DNA of 64,000 nt from positions 8,396,371-8,460,370 of the forward strand of contig CM066912.1 of assembly GCA_033964015.1 (NCBI GenBank), read 5' to 3'. Each line of letters begins with the position of its first letter. Position 1 is the first letter of the stretch. This DNA comes from Scolanthus callimorphus. Taxonomy: Eukaryota; Cnidaria; Anthozoa; Actiniaria; Edwardsiidae. A program made the translations under genes and the position numbers. The notes under the pieces are model-generated. The model had not been told where the DNA came from, ran no database searches, and was given only the letters and a program-made list of their open reading frames with translations. Below are positions 11,174 through 21,689 of the stretch, in pieces.

Positions 11174-11935
11174 ATGGTCAACAACAAATTAAAGCTGAAT
11201 GATGACAAGACTGAGCTTCTTATTTTCAGTTCCAAATTTCGATCTCGATCTAATCTTAGTCAAGTTCAAGTTGGTACTGAGATCATCCAAGAAGCGCCCG
11301 CTGCACGTAATCTTGGGGTGGTATTTGATCGAATGCTCTGCTTCGAAGACCACATCAGCAACGTCTGCAAATCTGCACACTACCACCTCAGGAACATCAG
11401 CCAAATACGCAAATACCTTGATGATAGTTCTACTGAAATGCTGATCCATGCATTTGTTTCCTCAAAGATTGATTACTGCAATGCGCTTTTAGTTGGTTTA
11501 CCGAAATATCAAATTAACAGGCTACAATTTGTCTTAAACACTGCAGCTCGAATCATCACATATACACGTAAATACGAGCATATCACTCCGGCACTTCTCA
11601 AGTTGCATTGGCTGCCTGTTTTCTATCGTATCCATTTTAAAATTTTACTTCTTACTTACAAAGCCCTCAATGGCCTAGCACCAACATATCTAATGGAGCT
11701 ACTCCATAAACGCACCTATGCTCGTTCTCTGAGGTCCTCCACTCAAGATCTTTTAAGGGTGCCTAAATCTCGGACGGCTACCTACGGGGATAGGGCTTTT
11801 TCGATCGTTGCCCCTAAACTCTGGAATGAGCTCCCTCTTGATGTGCGGCACACAGTGGGGGTAAATGCCTTTAAAAGAAAACTGAAAACAATACTTTTTC
11901 GAAAGGCATATCCCCAACTGTCATATACTATTTAA
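11174..11935 (+). pseudogene. LINE C-terminal RT/thumb fragment
   Basis: Continues the reverse transcriptase: NNKLKLNDDKTELLIFSS, NLGVVFDRMLCFEDHI, IDYCNALLVGLP, LKLHWLPVFYRIHFKILL and a conserved ending AFKRKLKTILF, then stop. Separated from the upstream part by a frameshift near 11135. Confidence 0.88.
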
Positions 11936-12196
11936 TTTTTTGACACATTTTAACCCTATTTGTTTTCCTTTCATATTTTATTGATTTTACTGATCTTTTA
12001 TCCTTTTTAGTTTTTATTTCACATATTATATTTTTATGCCAAGTATTTTGTATTATAAGATAGATACATTTAAGTATTGTAATCTCACTTTAAGCTTTTT
12101 TAGTAATGTGAAGCGCTATGAGCAATTAGTGTAATAGCGCTATATAAATGCACACTATTATTATTATTAACCTACTATCCATGACGGTGTACTTAC

Positions 12197-12307
12197 CAGG
12201 TCGTTTGTACAGAAGAACAGGATCCCTGTCCTTACTGCTACCGGGATGTACTGGGATCGAGTGACGTCGATGTCCTTTTCTGTTTGCTCTGCGATTACCA
12301 CTTTAGC
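12197..12307 (-). CDS. dnah1: dnah1 exon e38
   Basis: Thirty-seven codons, phase 0/0, acceptor TGCTAG, donor GTAAGT. It encodes AKVVIAEQTEKDIDVTR and YIPVAVRTGILFFCTNDL, the dynein motif YxPVAxRxxxLFF. Confidence 0.94.
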
Positions 12308-12547
12308 CTAGCAACAAGAAACATCGAAAAGTTGAGGTTATGGAGATAACTATGCAACTATGCTGTAAGCATGTAATGTATATATGCTTTATACTGGCTG
12401 GGAGGTCCCTATACAGACTGACCTTAAGCCCGTAAATGACTCTCGCCTTCAGCTAAAGCACGCGCCATGTTAAAAAATAGCCCTTCTGATCGGCTATTCT
12501 GGAAAGTACTGGAGCCTATAGAGAGATCTTTCTTGGAAATCTCTTAC

Positions 12548-12773
12548 CTTGATCTCGCCAGACTTGGCTTTAGATGCCTCTAAAGTGGCAATCAGGTCGA
12601 TGTCATCCACAGGGTTCCCCTCAGAGGCGCTTAACTTGTGGAGTATCTTGTCCTCGATCTCCTTAAGCTCTTGTTTCATCTTGGCGTTACTAATGATGAG
12701 CTGGTTCTTAGCTTCCTCCAGGTCAGGTCTCTCTTCTGCTACTACCAGAGCCAACATCTGGTCCTCTAGGCCG
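12548..12773 (-). CDS. dnah1: dnah1 exon e37
   Basis: 226 nt; the first base completes a Ser codon from e36. It encodes GLEDQMLALVVAEERPDLEE and KNQLIISNAKMKQELKEIED, a helical segment of AAA5/AAA6 conserved in all dyneins, then SEGNPVDDIDL. Acceptor GTACAG, donor GTAAGA. A G/C-rich element begins only about 27 bp upstream of its acceptor. Confidence 0.95.
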
Positions 12774-12799
12774 CTGTACCAAATGGCAATCACAAATAT

Positions 12800-12972
12800 T
12801 GGCTGATCGCATTTTTTTCGCACTGGGGGGGTTGAGGACCCTACTATTTGAAGGCCCCCTCCACTGGAACTTCTGGAACTGGAACTTCTGGAACTGGAAC
12901 TTCTGGAACTGGAACTTCTGGAGGTCCTCGACCCCCCTCCCCTGGAATTTCCAGGGATCCCCAACCCCCCTC

Positions 12973-13006
<34 letters not shown>

Positions 13007-13185
13007 CCCCCCTAGAATTTCAACACTCCCTTGGAATTTCCCGGTTGTCAAAATACCCCTTTTCAACAGCCTAGACAGACTCCTCCCAACTGGAAGCTCT
13101 GATAGACCCCCTCCCCTTGGGATTTCCAGGGCTTAGATAGACCTCTTACCCTGGAATTTTCCGGGGTCCTTGACCCCAGGTGCGG
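12800..13185. mobile_element. Repeat with homopolymer runs, gctgatcgcatttttttcgc family, copy 1
   Basis: Starts with gctgatcgcatttttttcgc, contains ctggaacttctggaa tandem units at 12860-12925 and a 31-C run at 12975-13005, plus repeated ggaatttccaggg-type pieces. The inverted relative at 28330-28643 ends in gcgatcagcc. Function unknown. Confidence 0.65.
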
Positions 13186-13330
13186 TAAGACGAAACAATC
13201 AGCCACAACCTCCTGATCCAAACATGTTCACCGTACAATTGTTCAACGCGGACCTTGTCAGACATTAACGCTCAGTGGACGATGGGCGTTACCCACCAAA
13301 AAATCTGGGGCACACATGACCAGCCTATAC

Positions 13331-13768
13331 CAGGGGCCCGTTTCTCGAAGCACCCGAGAAGTTTGTTTTGATCCCACAGTTTTTCGTTCTCTTTCCTACC
13401 CTGCTGATTTCAATAGTCAAGAACTCCCCATTTACATTCTATAGTCTTTATAGAATTGCGTTAGCAGGTTAGTTTCATCAGATTTTTTCGAGCACCCGAA
13501 AAACTCGGGTGTTAAACAATGCAAAGTTTTCGGGAGAAGCTACCCTGCCAAGACTTTTCGAGTGATTTTTCGTCGGTTTTAGGGTTTGAATAAAATCAAA
13601 AATTTGCTTTTTTGAGACGTAAACACTGTAGATATCCACGAATGGGAAGTTCTAGACTATTTAAATCAGCAGGATAGAAAAGAAAAATGTGGGGATCAAT
13701 CTGTTAAAATTGCAGAACAAATTTGTCGGAACCGAGAATTCTCGGGTGTTTTGAGAAACGGCTCCCAG
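13331..13768. mobile_element. Foldback element with ggcccgtttctcgaagcacc ends
   Basis: Inverted ends: aggggcccgtttctcgaagc with acccgagaa on the left and ttctcgggtgttttgagaaa with cggctccc on the right. No ORF of note. Confidence 0.7.
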
Positions 13769-13942
13769 GTTCCGTAACTGGTTTGCTACTGAGTAATACT
13801 GGTTTGCTACAGAGTAATACAGCTTTCAGTCGTGTAATACGGCTTTTGGCGTGCAATACGGTTGGGCATGTGCACTCTATTTTGATCTGATGTGGATTAA
13901 ATGTCGTCATAGTCGTCTTCTATAATAAGTAGTGCTACTTAC

Positions 13943-14103
13943 CTCTGCGAGAGAGTGAAGTTGACAATAGTGACCTTGGTCGAGACCTCTGGGGTGTAGT
14001 GAGGGTTTGGAAGCTTGGTTGTTATGTAGAATTTGAAGTCGTCATGATATGGAATAATGGCATCGCCAAGCTTAATAACAGTACTTCCGGACTGTTTGAA
14101 CGT
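13943..14103 (-). CDS. dnah1: dnah1 exon e36 (AAA5)
   Basis: 161 nt, phase 0 start, two-base overhang. It encodes TFKQSGSTVIKLGDAIIPYH, then DDFKFYITTKLPNPHYTPEV, the AAA5 sensor region shared by all dyneins (F-x-Y-x-TTKLPNPHY). Acceptor TGCAG, donor GTAAGT. Confidence 0.96.
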
Positions 14104-14275
14104 CTGCAGAATAATTGAAAGGCAAAAAATTAGCACGACTTCAAAAAAAAAACAACTAGTGTCCACAAATAAAAGCGTCATAATTTTCAAGCGTCCAAAA
14201 TGTTATAAGTCCCAATTGTTTACTGCGAGGTGTAAAATTTCACAAGTAACTTTCCAAGCAATCATTCTCAAACTA

Positions 14276-14362
14276 CAGTGGTACCTCTATTAAGCGGCCA
14301 CCCTCGGGACCGAGCCAAGTGGCCGCTTAATAGAGGTTGGCCGCTTAATGGAGGTAGTACAA
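14276..14362. mobile_element. Short hairpin element, gcggcc/ggccgc type
   Basis: acctctattaagcggccac is mirrored by gtggccgcttaatagaggt, followed by a second half copy (ggccgcttaatggaggt). The left end cagtggtacctc resembles pogo/Tigger ends, but a matching right end is not clear. Confidence 0.55.
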
Positions 14363-14609
14363 AAAAAGTAATTCACTGTTGCACTTTAATGTCCACGGAA
14401 ACTGTAAAAATGCTTCTCAAAGAACCGCCACCGGGTGTTCATTAGCGGCTTGTAAGCTTGTCACAACAAAGATTAAAGAAGAATTTTCTGTTGTTGTCAA
14501 TTGTTACAACATTTTCTGTCACTTGAGCAGCACGAGGCCCTCGCCCTCATGGACTATTGACTCAGAGCCCATTCGGGCTCAATGAATAATTGTTAAATAC
14601 CCCCTACCC

Positions 14610-14746
14610 TACCTAGACCACGGGTGATTCATGTCTAGATGGTGGTCTCACCTGTTTGAGTAAGATGGGTTCGAGGGCTGGGTCTAATTCCTCCGCCACG
14701 TTCTCTAGTAAGCACGGCTTACCAAACCTGATGGCGTTCTCAAGGT
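14610..14746 (-). repeat. dnah1: Duplicate of the last about 92 bases of e35 with its donor
   Basis: This segment repeats the e35 end ([20 protein letters not shown] and following) with donor GTGAGA and about 40 bases of intron, 170 bp downstream of the real exon end. The coding stretch is open and differs at only a few, mostly synonymous, bases. No good acceptor precedes it, so it is probably not spliced. Confidence 0.85.
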
Positions 14747-14821
14747 ACGCTCTTCCAATACCCCCCTACCCCTACCTAGATCACGGGTGATCAGTCATTC
14801 ATGTCTAGATGATAGTCTTAC

Positions 14822-14971
14822 CTGTTTGAGTAAGATGGGTTCGAGGGCTGGATCTAACTCCTCCGCCACGTTCTCTAGTAAGCACGGCTTACCAAACCTG
14901 ATGGCGTTCTCAAGGCTCCTCAAGAAGTCTCGGTCCGTCAGCTTCACGACGTCAATGCCGGCTTCCTTTTC
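14822..14971 (-). CDS. dnah1: dnah1 exon e35 (AAA5)
   Basis: Fifty codons, phase 0/0, acceptor TTTTAG, donor GTAAGA. It encodes [20 protein letters not shown], then [20 protein letters not shown] and [10 protein letters not shown]. The IxFGxPxLLENVxExLDP motif is universal in AAA5 of dyneins. Confidence 0.96.
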
Positions 14972-15432
14972 CTAAAAACAGATTACCATAACAAATTATT
15001 GCGAGAAGTGCCTCTCTGACATGAACAAGGACTGAGGACCGCGCTCTCATGGCATCATGGCGCTTGCGTTTAAATAAGTACAGAGCTGTCAAAACAAGCC
15101 GGCGACCGCCGGGGCTCTGGCGGCTACTTCACGTTTAATCGCCGGCTACTTTTTGCTGGATGGGAGACACAAAAAAGTTCGAACCACAGAACTTTGTTAA
15201 ATGCAGCCAGAAGCTCACCTCATTGTTTTCGAAAATAAAATAAAAACCGGAATCCTTAAATTGTAGTTCTTCTTAAAAATCTCCCAGCTCCGCGCCTGTT
15301 TCAGAATTGGTTTGGCGAGGAAACTGTTTTTCTTTTGCAGCCGACTACATTTTTGAGCAGCAGCCTACTTCGAAACATTCTGACAGCTCTGAAGAACCAG
15401 TCTTAATTTCGTTTGACCTGAGTCTGACATAC

Positions 15433-15678
15433 CAAGCTTTTGATCCACTTGTTGGCCTGCCCTTGAGGATCAATGAAGAGCGGCCACCGTTGTGAGTTCT
15501 GAACAATGACACCATTCTCTACCGATAGGTTATCACGCGGTAATCCGGCGATCTGCCAATTACGGATGTCCACAGGGTTCGCGAGTGTAGCGACTAGTGA
15601 GCATGGATTAGAATGTGGGACCTTAAGCTCCTGCAGTGCCTTTAACCAGTCTTCTACCATATTGTTGCGGTATTCGCC
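15433..15678 (-). CDS. dnah1: dnah1 exon e34 (AAA5 P-loop region)
   Basis: Eighty-two codons, phase 0/0, acceptor TTTCAG, donor GTATGT. It encodes IRNWQIAGLPRDNLSVENGV, IVQNSQRWPLFIDPQGQANK and WIKSL. The WQxxGLPxDxxSxENG and W-P-LxIDPQxQAxxWI motifs are the AAA5 Walker regions. Confidence 0.97.
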
Positions 15679-15709
15679 CTGAAAAAATATATAAACCCAA
15701 TTCAAACCG

Positions 15710-15905
15710 TTAAGGCCATGTCACACAGAGCAATTGTTCTTGCAGCTGGCAACGCAATTTTGTTGCGTAGTAAATAGCGCGCGTCTGACATACCGCGGCA
15801 ACGCAACAAAATGTTGCGTCGGGAGTTACAGAAGAAAGTAGATTTGATTTCTGCTTTGAGCAAAATTGCGAGCAAATCGGTTGCAAAGCGACCGAGATAT
15901 GGCCC
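15710..15905. mobile_element. Partial foldback element, relative of 703-1099
   Basis: taaggccatgtcacacagag and gcgcgtctgacataccgcgg match the left half of the element at 703-1099. The right end is missing. Confidence 0.6.
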
Positions 15906-16096
15906 GTTGAATATATAATTTTCTTCCAAACTGTTTGGAACTGAACCAAATACATAGTGATTTCTTTAAGAAAATTATGCATGTAGCTTTCATTCGATAT
16001 GCCCTATCGAAATCAAGGGACAAATATTGCCAGATCGAAATTTTTTGTGCGTGACGTCATCACTTTAGGACTCCTTACTACTTTATTGCTTCTTAC

Positions 16097-16228
16097 CGTG
16101 AATGTTCCCAAGTAGGCGATGCACCCAGAAGAGATCATGACGTCACCAACAATGTTGATAATCTGTCCATCAAACACCTCAACGGCCTCGCGCCAACGGA
16201 TCTTCTCATCAGACAAACCACCGATCAG
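16097..16228 (-). CDS. dnah1: dnah1 exon e33
   Basis: Forty-four codons, phase 0/0, acceptor TAACAG, donor GTAAGA. It encodes LIGGLSDEKIRWREAVE and GDVMISSGCIAYLGTFT, the dynein motif LxGGLxxExxRW followed by GDxxxxxxxxAYxGxF after the second stalk helix. Confidence 0.96.
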
Positions 16229-16569
16229 CTGTTAATTAGAGCATAGTTAATGGAGTGGAGCGCTCTTCCACGAAGCTTCTGGAAAACCAGAAGTGTTCCG
16301 AAACATTATACAATAAATGTAAATACACCGTAGCTGAACCCAGGCAAAGAAACCTACGCGAGGCTGCCGTACAGAAAAATAGTAATTGCACTAAATGAAG
16401 ATTTTTAAAAAGATTTTCGGACAAGTTTACGCAAGATAACGTCTCTAAGACACGACAATAATTGTTCCTAAGGCCCTTACACCACGGAATGAAATGTAAT
16501 ACGGTACTTCCATTAGTGAGCTTTGCTTTGCCTATTGCACAGTCCGCAAAAGCGAAAAGAGAACAATAC

Positions 16570-16761
16570 CTTCTCAGCCCGTCCAAGCCTGGCACTACAC
16601 TGCTCCGTTTTGAACTCCAACTCTTGTTTCTTGTTGATACACTCATCATATTTGGCTTGTAATGACGCGATTCCTTCCTCAACCTCGGCCAGTCGCGACT
16701 TTGCCGCGTCCAGGACGCGCTGGGTCTCTGCTAGCTCCTCTGTTGCTTGTTGTAGCGCGGC
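16570..16761 (-). CDS. dnah1: dnah1 exon e32 (stalk helix CC2)
   Basis: Sixty-four codons, phase 0/0, acceptor TTATAG, donor GTATTG. A continuous charged helix (TEELAETQRVLDAAKSRLAE, EGIASLQAKYDECINKKQEL) forms the returning arm of the antiparallel stalk coiled coil and ends in CSARLGRAEK. Confidence 0.95.
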
Positions 16762-17159
16762 CTATAATATTAAGTTTAAATTGACCATTTTTAAGTGTAG
16801 GAAAGTGGATATCGGTAGTACAAGGCAGTAGCAGTGGAATTGGATGAAATTTGATTTTTAGTACTTTTTAACAGCATAAAAGCTTTCAGATTTAAACGAT
16901 TGCTATTGTTGCATCACCTACGGAACGTGGGTTTGGGCCTTGTGACCTTATGGCATGTGATACTCGTTGCGCTGTGCTGACATCCAGTTTACCTTGGTTG
17001 AGTGCTCTCAGCTCAACCTAGGTTACATTTCCTTTGTGTTTAACGGCATTTCCGATGTTTTACAGAGGTGTTTGTACGTGTCAGCTGTCAACCTATTGTA
17101 GGTTTGGTAGGGCCTCTACCTTATTTGAAAATATTAGTGTAAACACAACATTTACTTAC

Positions 17160-17246
17160 CCTTTTTGGCGCCACAGCTTTGGCTACAAAGTGATACTTGT
17201 GCATGGCTCGGGCCCACAAACAGATTGATGTACATGCTTTGGATAC
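17160..17246 (-). CDS. dnah1: dnah1 exon e31 (microtubule-binding domain to CC2)
   Basis: Twenty-nine codons, phase 0/0, acceptor CCACAG, donor GTAAGT. It encodes VSKACTSICLWARAMHKYHF, the conserved C-terminal part of the microtubule-binding domain (SKACxxLxxWVxAxxxY), then VAPKR. Confidence 0.95.
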
Positions 17247-17805
17247 CTGTGGTGGAGAACAGCACGGTTAGCATGAATGACTCAGTCAGGACTGGAAATT
17301 GCGACTAGGTGGCCGCCTGGCGACCACAAATCAGGGCTAAGTGGCCAGGCGACTAAAAATTTGAACTTAGTCGCCAGCAGGTGACCTAATATTCTGGTAC
17401 TGTTTTCAAGCTTGATGAAACGATGCGACCAAAAGTTATGTTTAGGCGACCACTTTTTTGCACTTGGTCGCCAGTTGGCGACAAAGAAAACAAGTTATTT
17501 TCCAGCCCTCCTCAGGCACTCTACTTTCTATACCACTTATTTGCAATGTGTCTGCGCGAGCAAAGTTTCTGATGGGCTGAATTTTTCCCGCCATTTTTGA
17601 CGCGGTTGTATGCGACACAAGAAGCCCAAACAAATATGTTTCTTTATTTTTTCAGCGGTCCGGTATCCATCAAATCGCGCGCTCTGATTGGCTCACGAGC
17701 GGTCCGGAATTCTACGATCCGGACCCCGGGTCCGGATGAATCGCGCGCGCGCTAATTTCTGTGAAGTTTTATGCTGTATCAGTGAAAGCAAAAAAATAAA
17801 TATAT

Positions 17806-17925
17806 TATTTACCGGCTTGCGGTCGGTCCAGATCGTGAAATACCGTGACCTCGGCCTTGAAAATATTTTCAAGACCTCGGTCACGGTATTTCACTATCCG
17901 GACCTCCCAGCCGGTAAATAACATA
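17806..17925. mobile_element. Palindromic element, TACCGGC family, copy 2
   Basis: atttaccggcttgcggtcgg is mirrored by the right end, cagccggtaaat, and an inner arm gtgaaataccgtgacctcgg is mirrored by ccgaggtcacggtatttcac. Practically a perfect hairpin with a short loop. No coding capacity. Confidence 0.75.
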
Positions 17926-18127
17926 TATATGCAACGAATTTGATTTCGAAGACTACTTGGTAAAATTGAGGAAATGAAAAGGTTCAGACACGATTGAAAT
18001 AATAATACCTGATTGTAGAACTGGTGGGCAGGTTTTAAAAACTTTTAGTGTCAAAACTCTTCCACGAGGCGACGTTTTCATTCTCATTTTTATACAATGT
18101 TCAGTGTGATATGTAAATAAAGATTTG

Positions 18128-18235
18128 TGTTGTTGTTGTTGGTGATGATGTCGTTGTTGTTGTTGGTGCTGCTGTTTTTGCTGCTGTTGTTGTTGTTGGT
18201 GCTGTTCCTGTTGTTGCTGCTGTTGTGTTACTCTA
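18128..18235. repeat. Trinucleotide-rich tract (TTG/CTG)
   Basis: Imperfect gttgttgttggtgatgatg and tgctgctgttgtt units. Simple sequence in the e30/e31 intron. Confidence 0.8.
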
Positions 18236-18368
18236 TAGTAGATCGCGCTAAGCCTTCTTTTCTGGCAAGCTTATCCCTTTCATAAATTGGCGACAATTTT
18301 CGCACTTGTCTTTAACAAATTTGTAATTTCAAGCTATACATGTTACTTGACAGGATAGTGAAACTCAC

Positions 18369-18449
18369 TTTCGCAATGGCAGCGGGTGTAAAATCCTCCA
18401 TATCTATATATGGCTGAATTTTTTGGATAGTGGCATCTGGGATGTTATC
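18369..18449 (-). CDS. dnah1: dnah1 exon e30 (microtubule-binding domain)
   Basis: Twenty-seven codons, phase 0/0, acceptor TTCTTAG, donor GTGAGT. It encodes DNIPDATIQKIQPYIDMED and FTPAAIAK, helices H3-H5 of the microtubule-binding domain by comparison with the family. Confidence 0.92.
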
Positions 18450-19202
18450 CTAAGAAATAAATCACATAAAATAAGACATTCACCATGGTAGACGAATGAG
18501 AATGGCTAACCATCTGAATTCCGAACACTTCCCATTCGTCAACCTTGGGAAATCCAGCTTTTCCCATGGATGGGTTTCTGCAGAAATTCACTGTTTGCTT
18601 TACCACTTTACCACGAGATTTTCTCATTCACTATGTAATCTCAGCGAAGCAAAAATCGTTTATTTTGTTTTTCAACATTCCCAAGACAACGCATTTTGTT
18701 TTTGCGGCGCGTGGGTGTCTGGTTTGGACGTTTCCACACGCTTTTGTTGCTCGAGGAACGCGTGCGTTGTCATGGAAACACTCACCTGCACGTGTTGCTG
18801 AAAAAGGCGAATCACATTCCTGACCAACTTTGGATCATTGATTACATAATGGATTGCTGGCTATTTGTTGGCTACTGAAGTAAGAAGCACGAACATTTCT
18901 AGTTTATGAAGTGATGTATCTAAAGTAATTTCATGCTAACACAGGAAAAGTGATCGAGTGCCATCGACTCCTACAAAAGTCGTTTCTTATCCTCCGCATA
19001 TCCCGACTTAAAAACTGAGCCAATTGACAATTCCCCTCATAACATCTTGATACCACTACTTCTAGAATCCTCTTCGAATTCGTTTTGTTATTTTAATGTT
19101 TGAGCTCCCTTGGGAGCTGCAAGATAATGGTGTTGATGAGGCAAACGAAAGGAACTATGAAAAAGATTATGGAATTAATGGTATCAAGTGTAATAAAAGG
19201 AC

Positions 19203-19436
19203 TTAAAGAGCCCTAGTCAGCCACTCCTTTGTCATTGTTTTCAGTCGTTATCAGACAACGAATTACGTGTAGAAATCTTGAAATAGTCTTCTAAAAACAA
19301 AGTTTTATTATTCATTTATCGAATTCAATCGCAAATATTGCACTACATTCCCTAAATCAGCCGATGGAAATGGATGCTTTCTCCGACTTGGTATGTTGCT
19401 ATGCTGTCAAAATGGCGGCTGACAGAGGCTCTTTAA
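19203..19436. mobile_element. TTAA-flanked MITE, copy 1
   Basis: Full copy of 234 bp: TTAAAGAGCCCTAGTCAGCC at the left, GGCTGACAGAGGCTCTTTAA at the right. Includes caaaatggcggctgac. TTAA at both ends suggests piggyBac-type mobilisation. Other copies: 21225, 28250, 31243, 43607/44092, 45744, 56122 and 60874. Confidence 0.8.
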
Positions 19437-19478
19437 GAATTCGTGTGAACTGAAAGAATCCAAATGCGCAGTTGGTAC

Positions 19479-19571
19479 CTTGTCATATTTGAACAAACTC
19501 TCGATGAACTTTCCGGGGTCTTGTAAAAGGGCTTTACCAGGTTCCCAGTAGTCGTCTACTTTAGTGCCGAC
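19479..19571 (-). CDS. dnah1: dnah1 exon e29 (microtubule-binding domain)
   Basis: Thirty-one codons, phase 0/0, acceptor ACTCAG, donor GTACCA. It encodes VGTKVDDYWEPGKALLQDPG and KFIESLFKYDK. D-YW-x-x-(x)-KxLLxDxxFxxxLxxYDK is the universal microtubule-binding-domain core. Confidence 0.96.
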
Positions 19572-19967
19572 CTGAGTAGGAAATGTAACGTGTGGCATGA
19601 GCAACTTGGGTAGTGTGAATGATTCATTTGTAATATACTCTCACTGGTCCCATTGTGTTCAAATAATGGGAAGGAGACCTGGCGAGCCTAAAGATTGCGT
19701 GAAAGACGAAGCTGAGGGTGAGGGGCTCGGGAGCACAAAGAGACTAAACATGCTTAAGAGGTAGCCGAACGGTAGGGGCGCCATTACTCCGAGAGGAACG
19801 AGCAAAAGGCCAATATGCTAATGAGAGCATTCCCTATATTCACACTAATTGGACCAGCGTGAGACAACAGCATTTTGACCACTTTATTACGTCATTCCGT
19901 GGTATATATTAAGAGGACATACAACGGAAAATGAGAGGACATTTGTTAACGATAGGAGTGTACTCAC

Positions 19968-20066
19968 CTTTTCTCCGGCGACTTTCTTGGGTTTGACTCC
20001 CTTCATGATACAAACGGCCTCTATTACAATCTTTACACCCAGCGGTGGGCGCTGAAGAGCTCGAAC
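19968..20066 (-). CDS. dnah1: dnah1 exon e28 (stalk to microtubule-binding domain)
   Basis: Thirty-three codons, phase 0/0, acceptor TCTTAG, donor GTGAGT. It encodes VRALQRPPLGVKIVIEAVC and IMKGVKPKK. The E-x-R-x-x-x-xPPxxV motif is the stalk tip where coiled coil meets the microtubule-binding domain. Confidence 0.96.
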
Positions 20067-20189
20067 CTAAGAGAGCAACAGAGAAAGCTGTAGAAACTTT
20101 AGAGTGAAACATAATGATAAAGAGGATATTAAATGGCCGCGCGGAGATACGAATTTTATCTTAGAGTGTTAAAAATCTATGTAACTAAC

Positions 20190-20366
20190 CTCAACTACAT
20201 CGGTCTTGTTTAGCGACTTAAGACTCGCTAAGGCAGCCTCTAGTGCTGGTAAAGCCTCGTCCAGATCTCTCTGTGCGTCATCGGCTATCGCTTGGGTTTC
20301 TGCCGCCTTCTTACCAGCCTCTTCTTCCTCTCGCTGTACCACTACTTTAGTCTCGTTAGCAACAAC
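20190..20366 (-). CDS. dnah1: dnah1 exon e27 (stalk helix CC1)
   Basis: Fifty-nine codons, phase 0/0, acceptor GTCCAG, donor GTTAGT. It encodes VVVQREEEEAGKKAAETQAI, then ADDAQRDLDEALPALEAALA and LKSLNKTDVVE, the outgoing coiled-coil arm with its conserved DLxxALPALxxAxxxLxxLxKxD end. Confidence 0.97.
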
Positions 20367-20387
20367 CTGGACACAAAATACAAATTA

Positions 20388-20713
20388 TAGGCCGGCTTAC
20401 ACTTGCGATTTTTGTTGCATTTTGTCGCGGCGATTTTTCTCGCGCGAGTTGCAATTCCAACTCTCTAGTGTAAACGAGATGCAAATCCGGTGCGATTTCT
20501 GTGCTCTCTTTTCTTCAAATCGCATCAAGTTGCAAAGAGTTTCGAACATGTTTGAAATCTCCGCGACATCACGCGACAAAATTTGCGGTCGGTTGCGCCG
20601 AGTTGCATCTAGTTTTCATTAGCAATTTTAGTTGACGTGTTCGTGTGAGAAAAATCGCCGCGACTCGCGCGACAAAAATTGCAGCAAAAATTGCTAGTGT
20701 GAACGGGGCTTTA
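20388..20713. mobile_element. Foldback element, gcgattttt/aaaaatcgc type
   Basis: Left end taggccggcttacacttgcg with atttttgttgcattttgtcg; right end gcgacaaaaattgcagcaaa with attgctagtgtgaacggggc. A relative of the other elements whose ends read TTYACAC. No ORF. Confidence 0.65.
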
Positions 20714-20961
20714 AGGAGAGATGCCACGATGAGATGTGGTCTAATCTTCCATTCCAATCGCTGATTTAACTTTCCCACGACCTGCTGACCACAAGGTACT
20801 TCGTAGCTCAGTTGTTAAACCCCGACTGATAATTGTTGTGCCGTAGGTCCAAGTCCCAACTGGGAATTGTTTTTGTTCTCATAAGACCCAAACATTGCTC
20901 GCGCTCACCACCGAGCAAAAATACATTTGAAATGTTCTCAACAGATACGGGTTCAACATAC

Positions 20962-21081
20962 CGAGTCGACTTTGATCTGATCCATGGTCTCGACGGTCTC
21001 TTTGGCGGCCTGGGCGAGTAGCGGCTGCATGGACTCCAGCTCTTCCTGGAGTTTGACTACTTCTTCAGCAGTGTGTAGTAA
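20962..21081 (-). CDS. dnah1: dnah1 exon e26 (stalk helix CC1)
   Basis: Forty codons, phase 0/0, acceptor CACCAG, donor GTATGT. It encodes LLHTAEEVVKLQEELESMQ and PLLAQAAKETVETMDQIKVD, heptad-like coiled-coil sequence with the family motif VxxLQxELxxxxPxL. Confidence 0.95.
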
Positions 21082-21224
21082 CTGGTGTAAAAGTAAACGA
21101 ATACTAAATTACAATGAGAGATAACAAGACGAGAACTTTGATACAAAATGGCCTTTTTCTCCGTGGAAACCCTGCATCTTGTTTCTTTCTCTGATTCTTT
21201 TTTCATGAGTGTTGTATTTGTATA

Positions 21225-21455
21225 TTAAAGAGCCCGTGTCAGCCACTTCTTTGTTATTGTTTTCGTTCGATATTAGAAGACGAATTACGTGTAGAAATCT
21301 CTTCATAAACATCTAAAAGCAAAGTTTCAGATTTGATTTACCATATTCAATCGAGAACATTGCTCTATATTCTCTAAATCAGCCGATGGAAATGGATGCT
21401 TTATCCGTCTTGGTATGTTGCTATGCTGTCAAAATGGCGGCTGACACAGGCTCCT
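21225..21455. mobile_element. TTAA-flanked MITE, copy 2
   Basis: TTAAAGAGCCCGTGTCAGCC at the left; ggcggctgacacaggctcc at the right with the terminal TTAA lost. Same orientation as copy 1. Confidence 0.8.
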
Positions 21456-21514
21456 AGAAACGACCTTCGCATCACAAGAATGGACCACGCTGTATTGCGT
21501 AGCATAAATCGTAC

Positions 21515-21611
21515 CTTATCGAGACCAGTTTTGGTACGGTTACGCGCGGTCTGTAGCTCTGATTTCTTCACGCCGATAAGCTTACGGAATGTTCCCAGCA
21601 ATTCCAAGTAG
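21515..21611 (-). CDS. dnah1: dnah1 exon e25 (start of stalk)
   Basis: 97 nt; the first base completes a Ser codon of e24. It encodes YLELLGTFRKLIGVKK and SELQTARNRTKTGLDK, the conserved dynein YLELLxxFxxLxxxKxxxLxxxxxRxxxGLxKL motif. Acceptor GACAG, donor GTACGA. Confidence 0.96.
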
Positions 21612-21689
21612 CTGTCAAGATGGGAAGTTTTATATTAACAAGTTGTGACTCAAACTTTTGGTGAAATTTATACCCTAATAAGGTGCCAT

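Larger units (their letters stand above)
8461..12171 (+). mobile_element. LINE, L2/CR1-like, broken by frameshifts
   Basis: A non-LTR retrotransposon in the e38/e39 intron, opposite to the host gene. An apurinic-type endonuclease is read at about 9085-9750 (MSLLNVRSARTKK, ITETWL, GDFNFHMDD, HTLDLVIT, ADHF). Reverse transcriptase follows (FRPISNLKMVSKVTEKA, LLDLSAAFDTVDHS, and FYADDTQLY in another frame near 11070). The 3' end, tagcgctatataaatg followed by (att)n, is typical of L2-like elements. The frame breaks near 10160-10190, near 10980 (one base missing in the GVPQG motif) and near 11135, so the copy is inactive. The 5' limit is uncertain. Confidence 0.88.
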
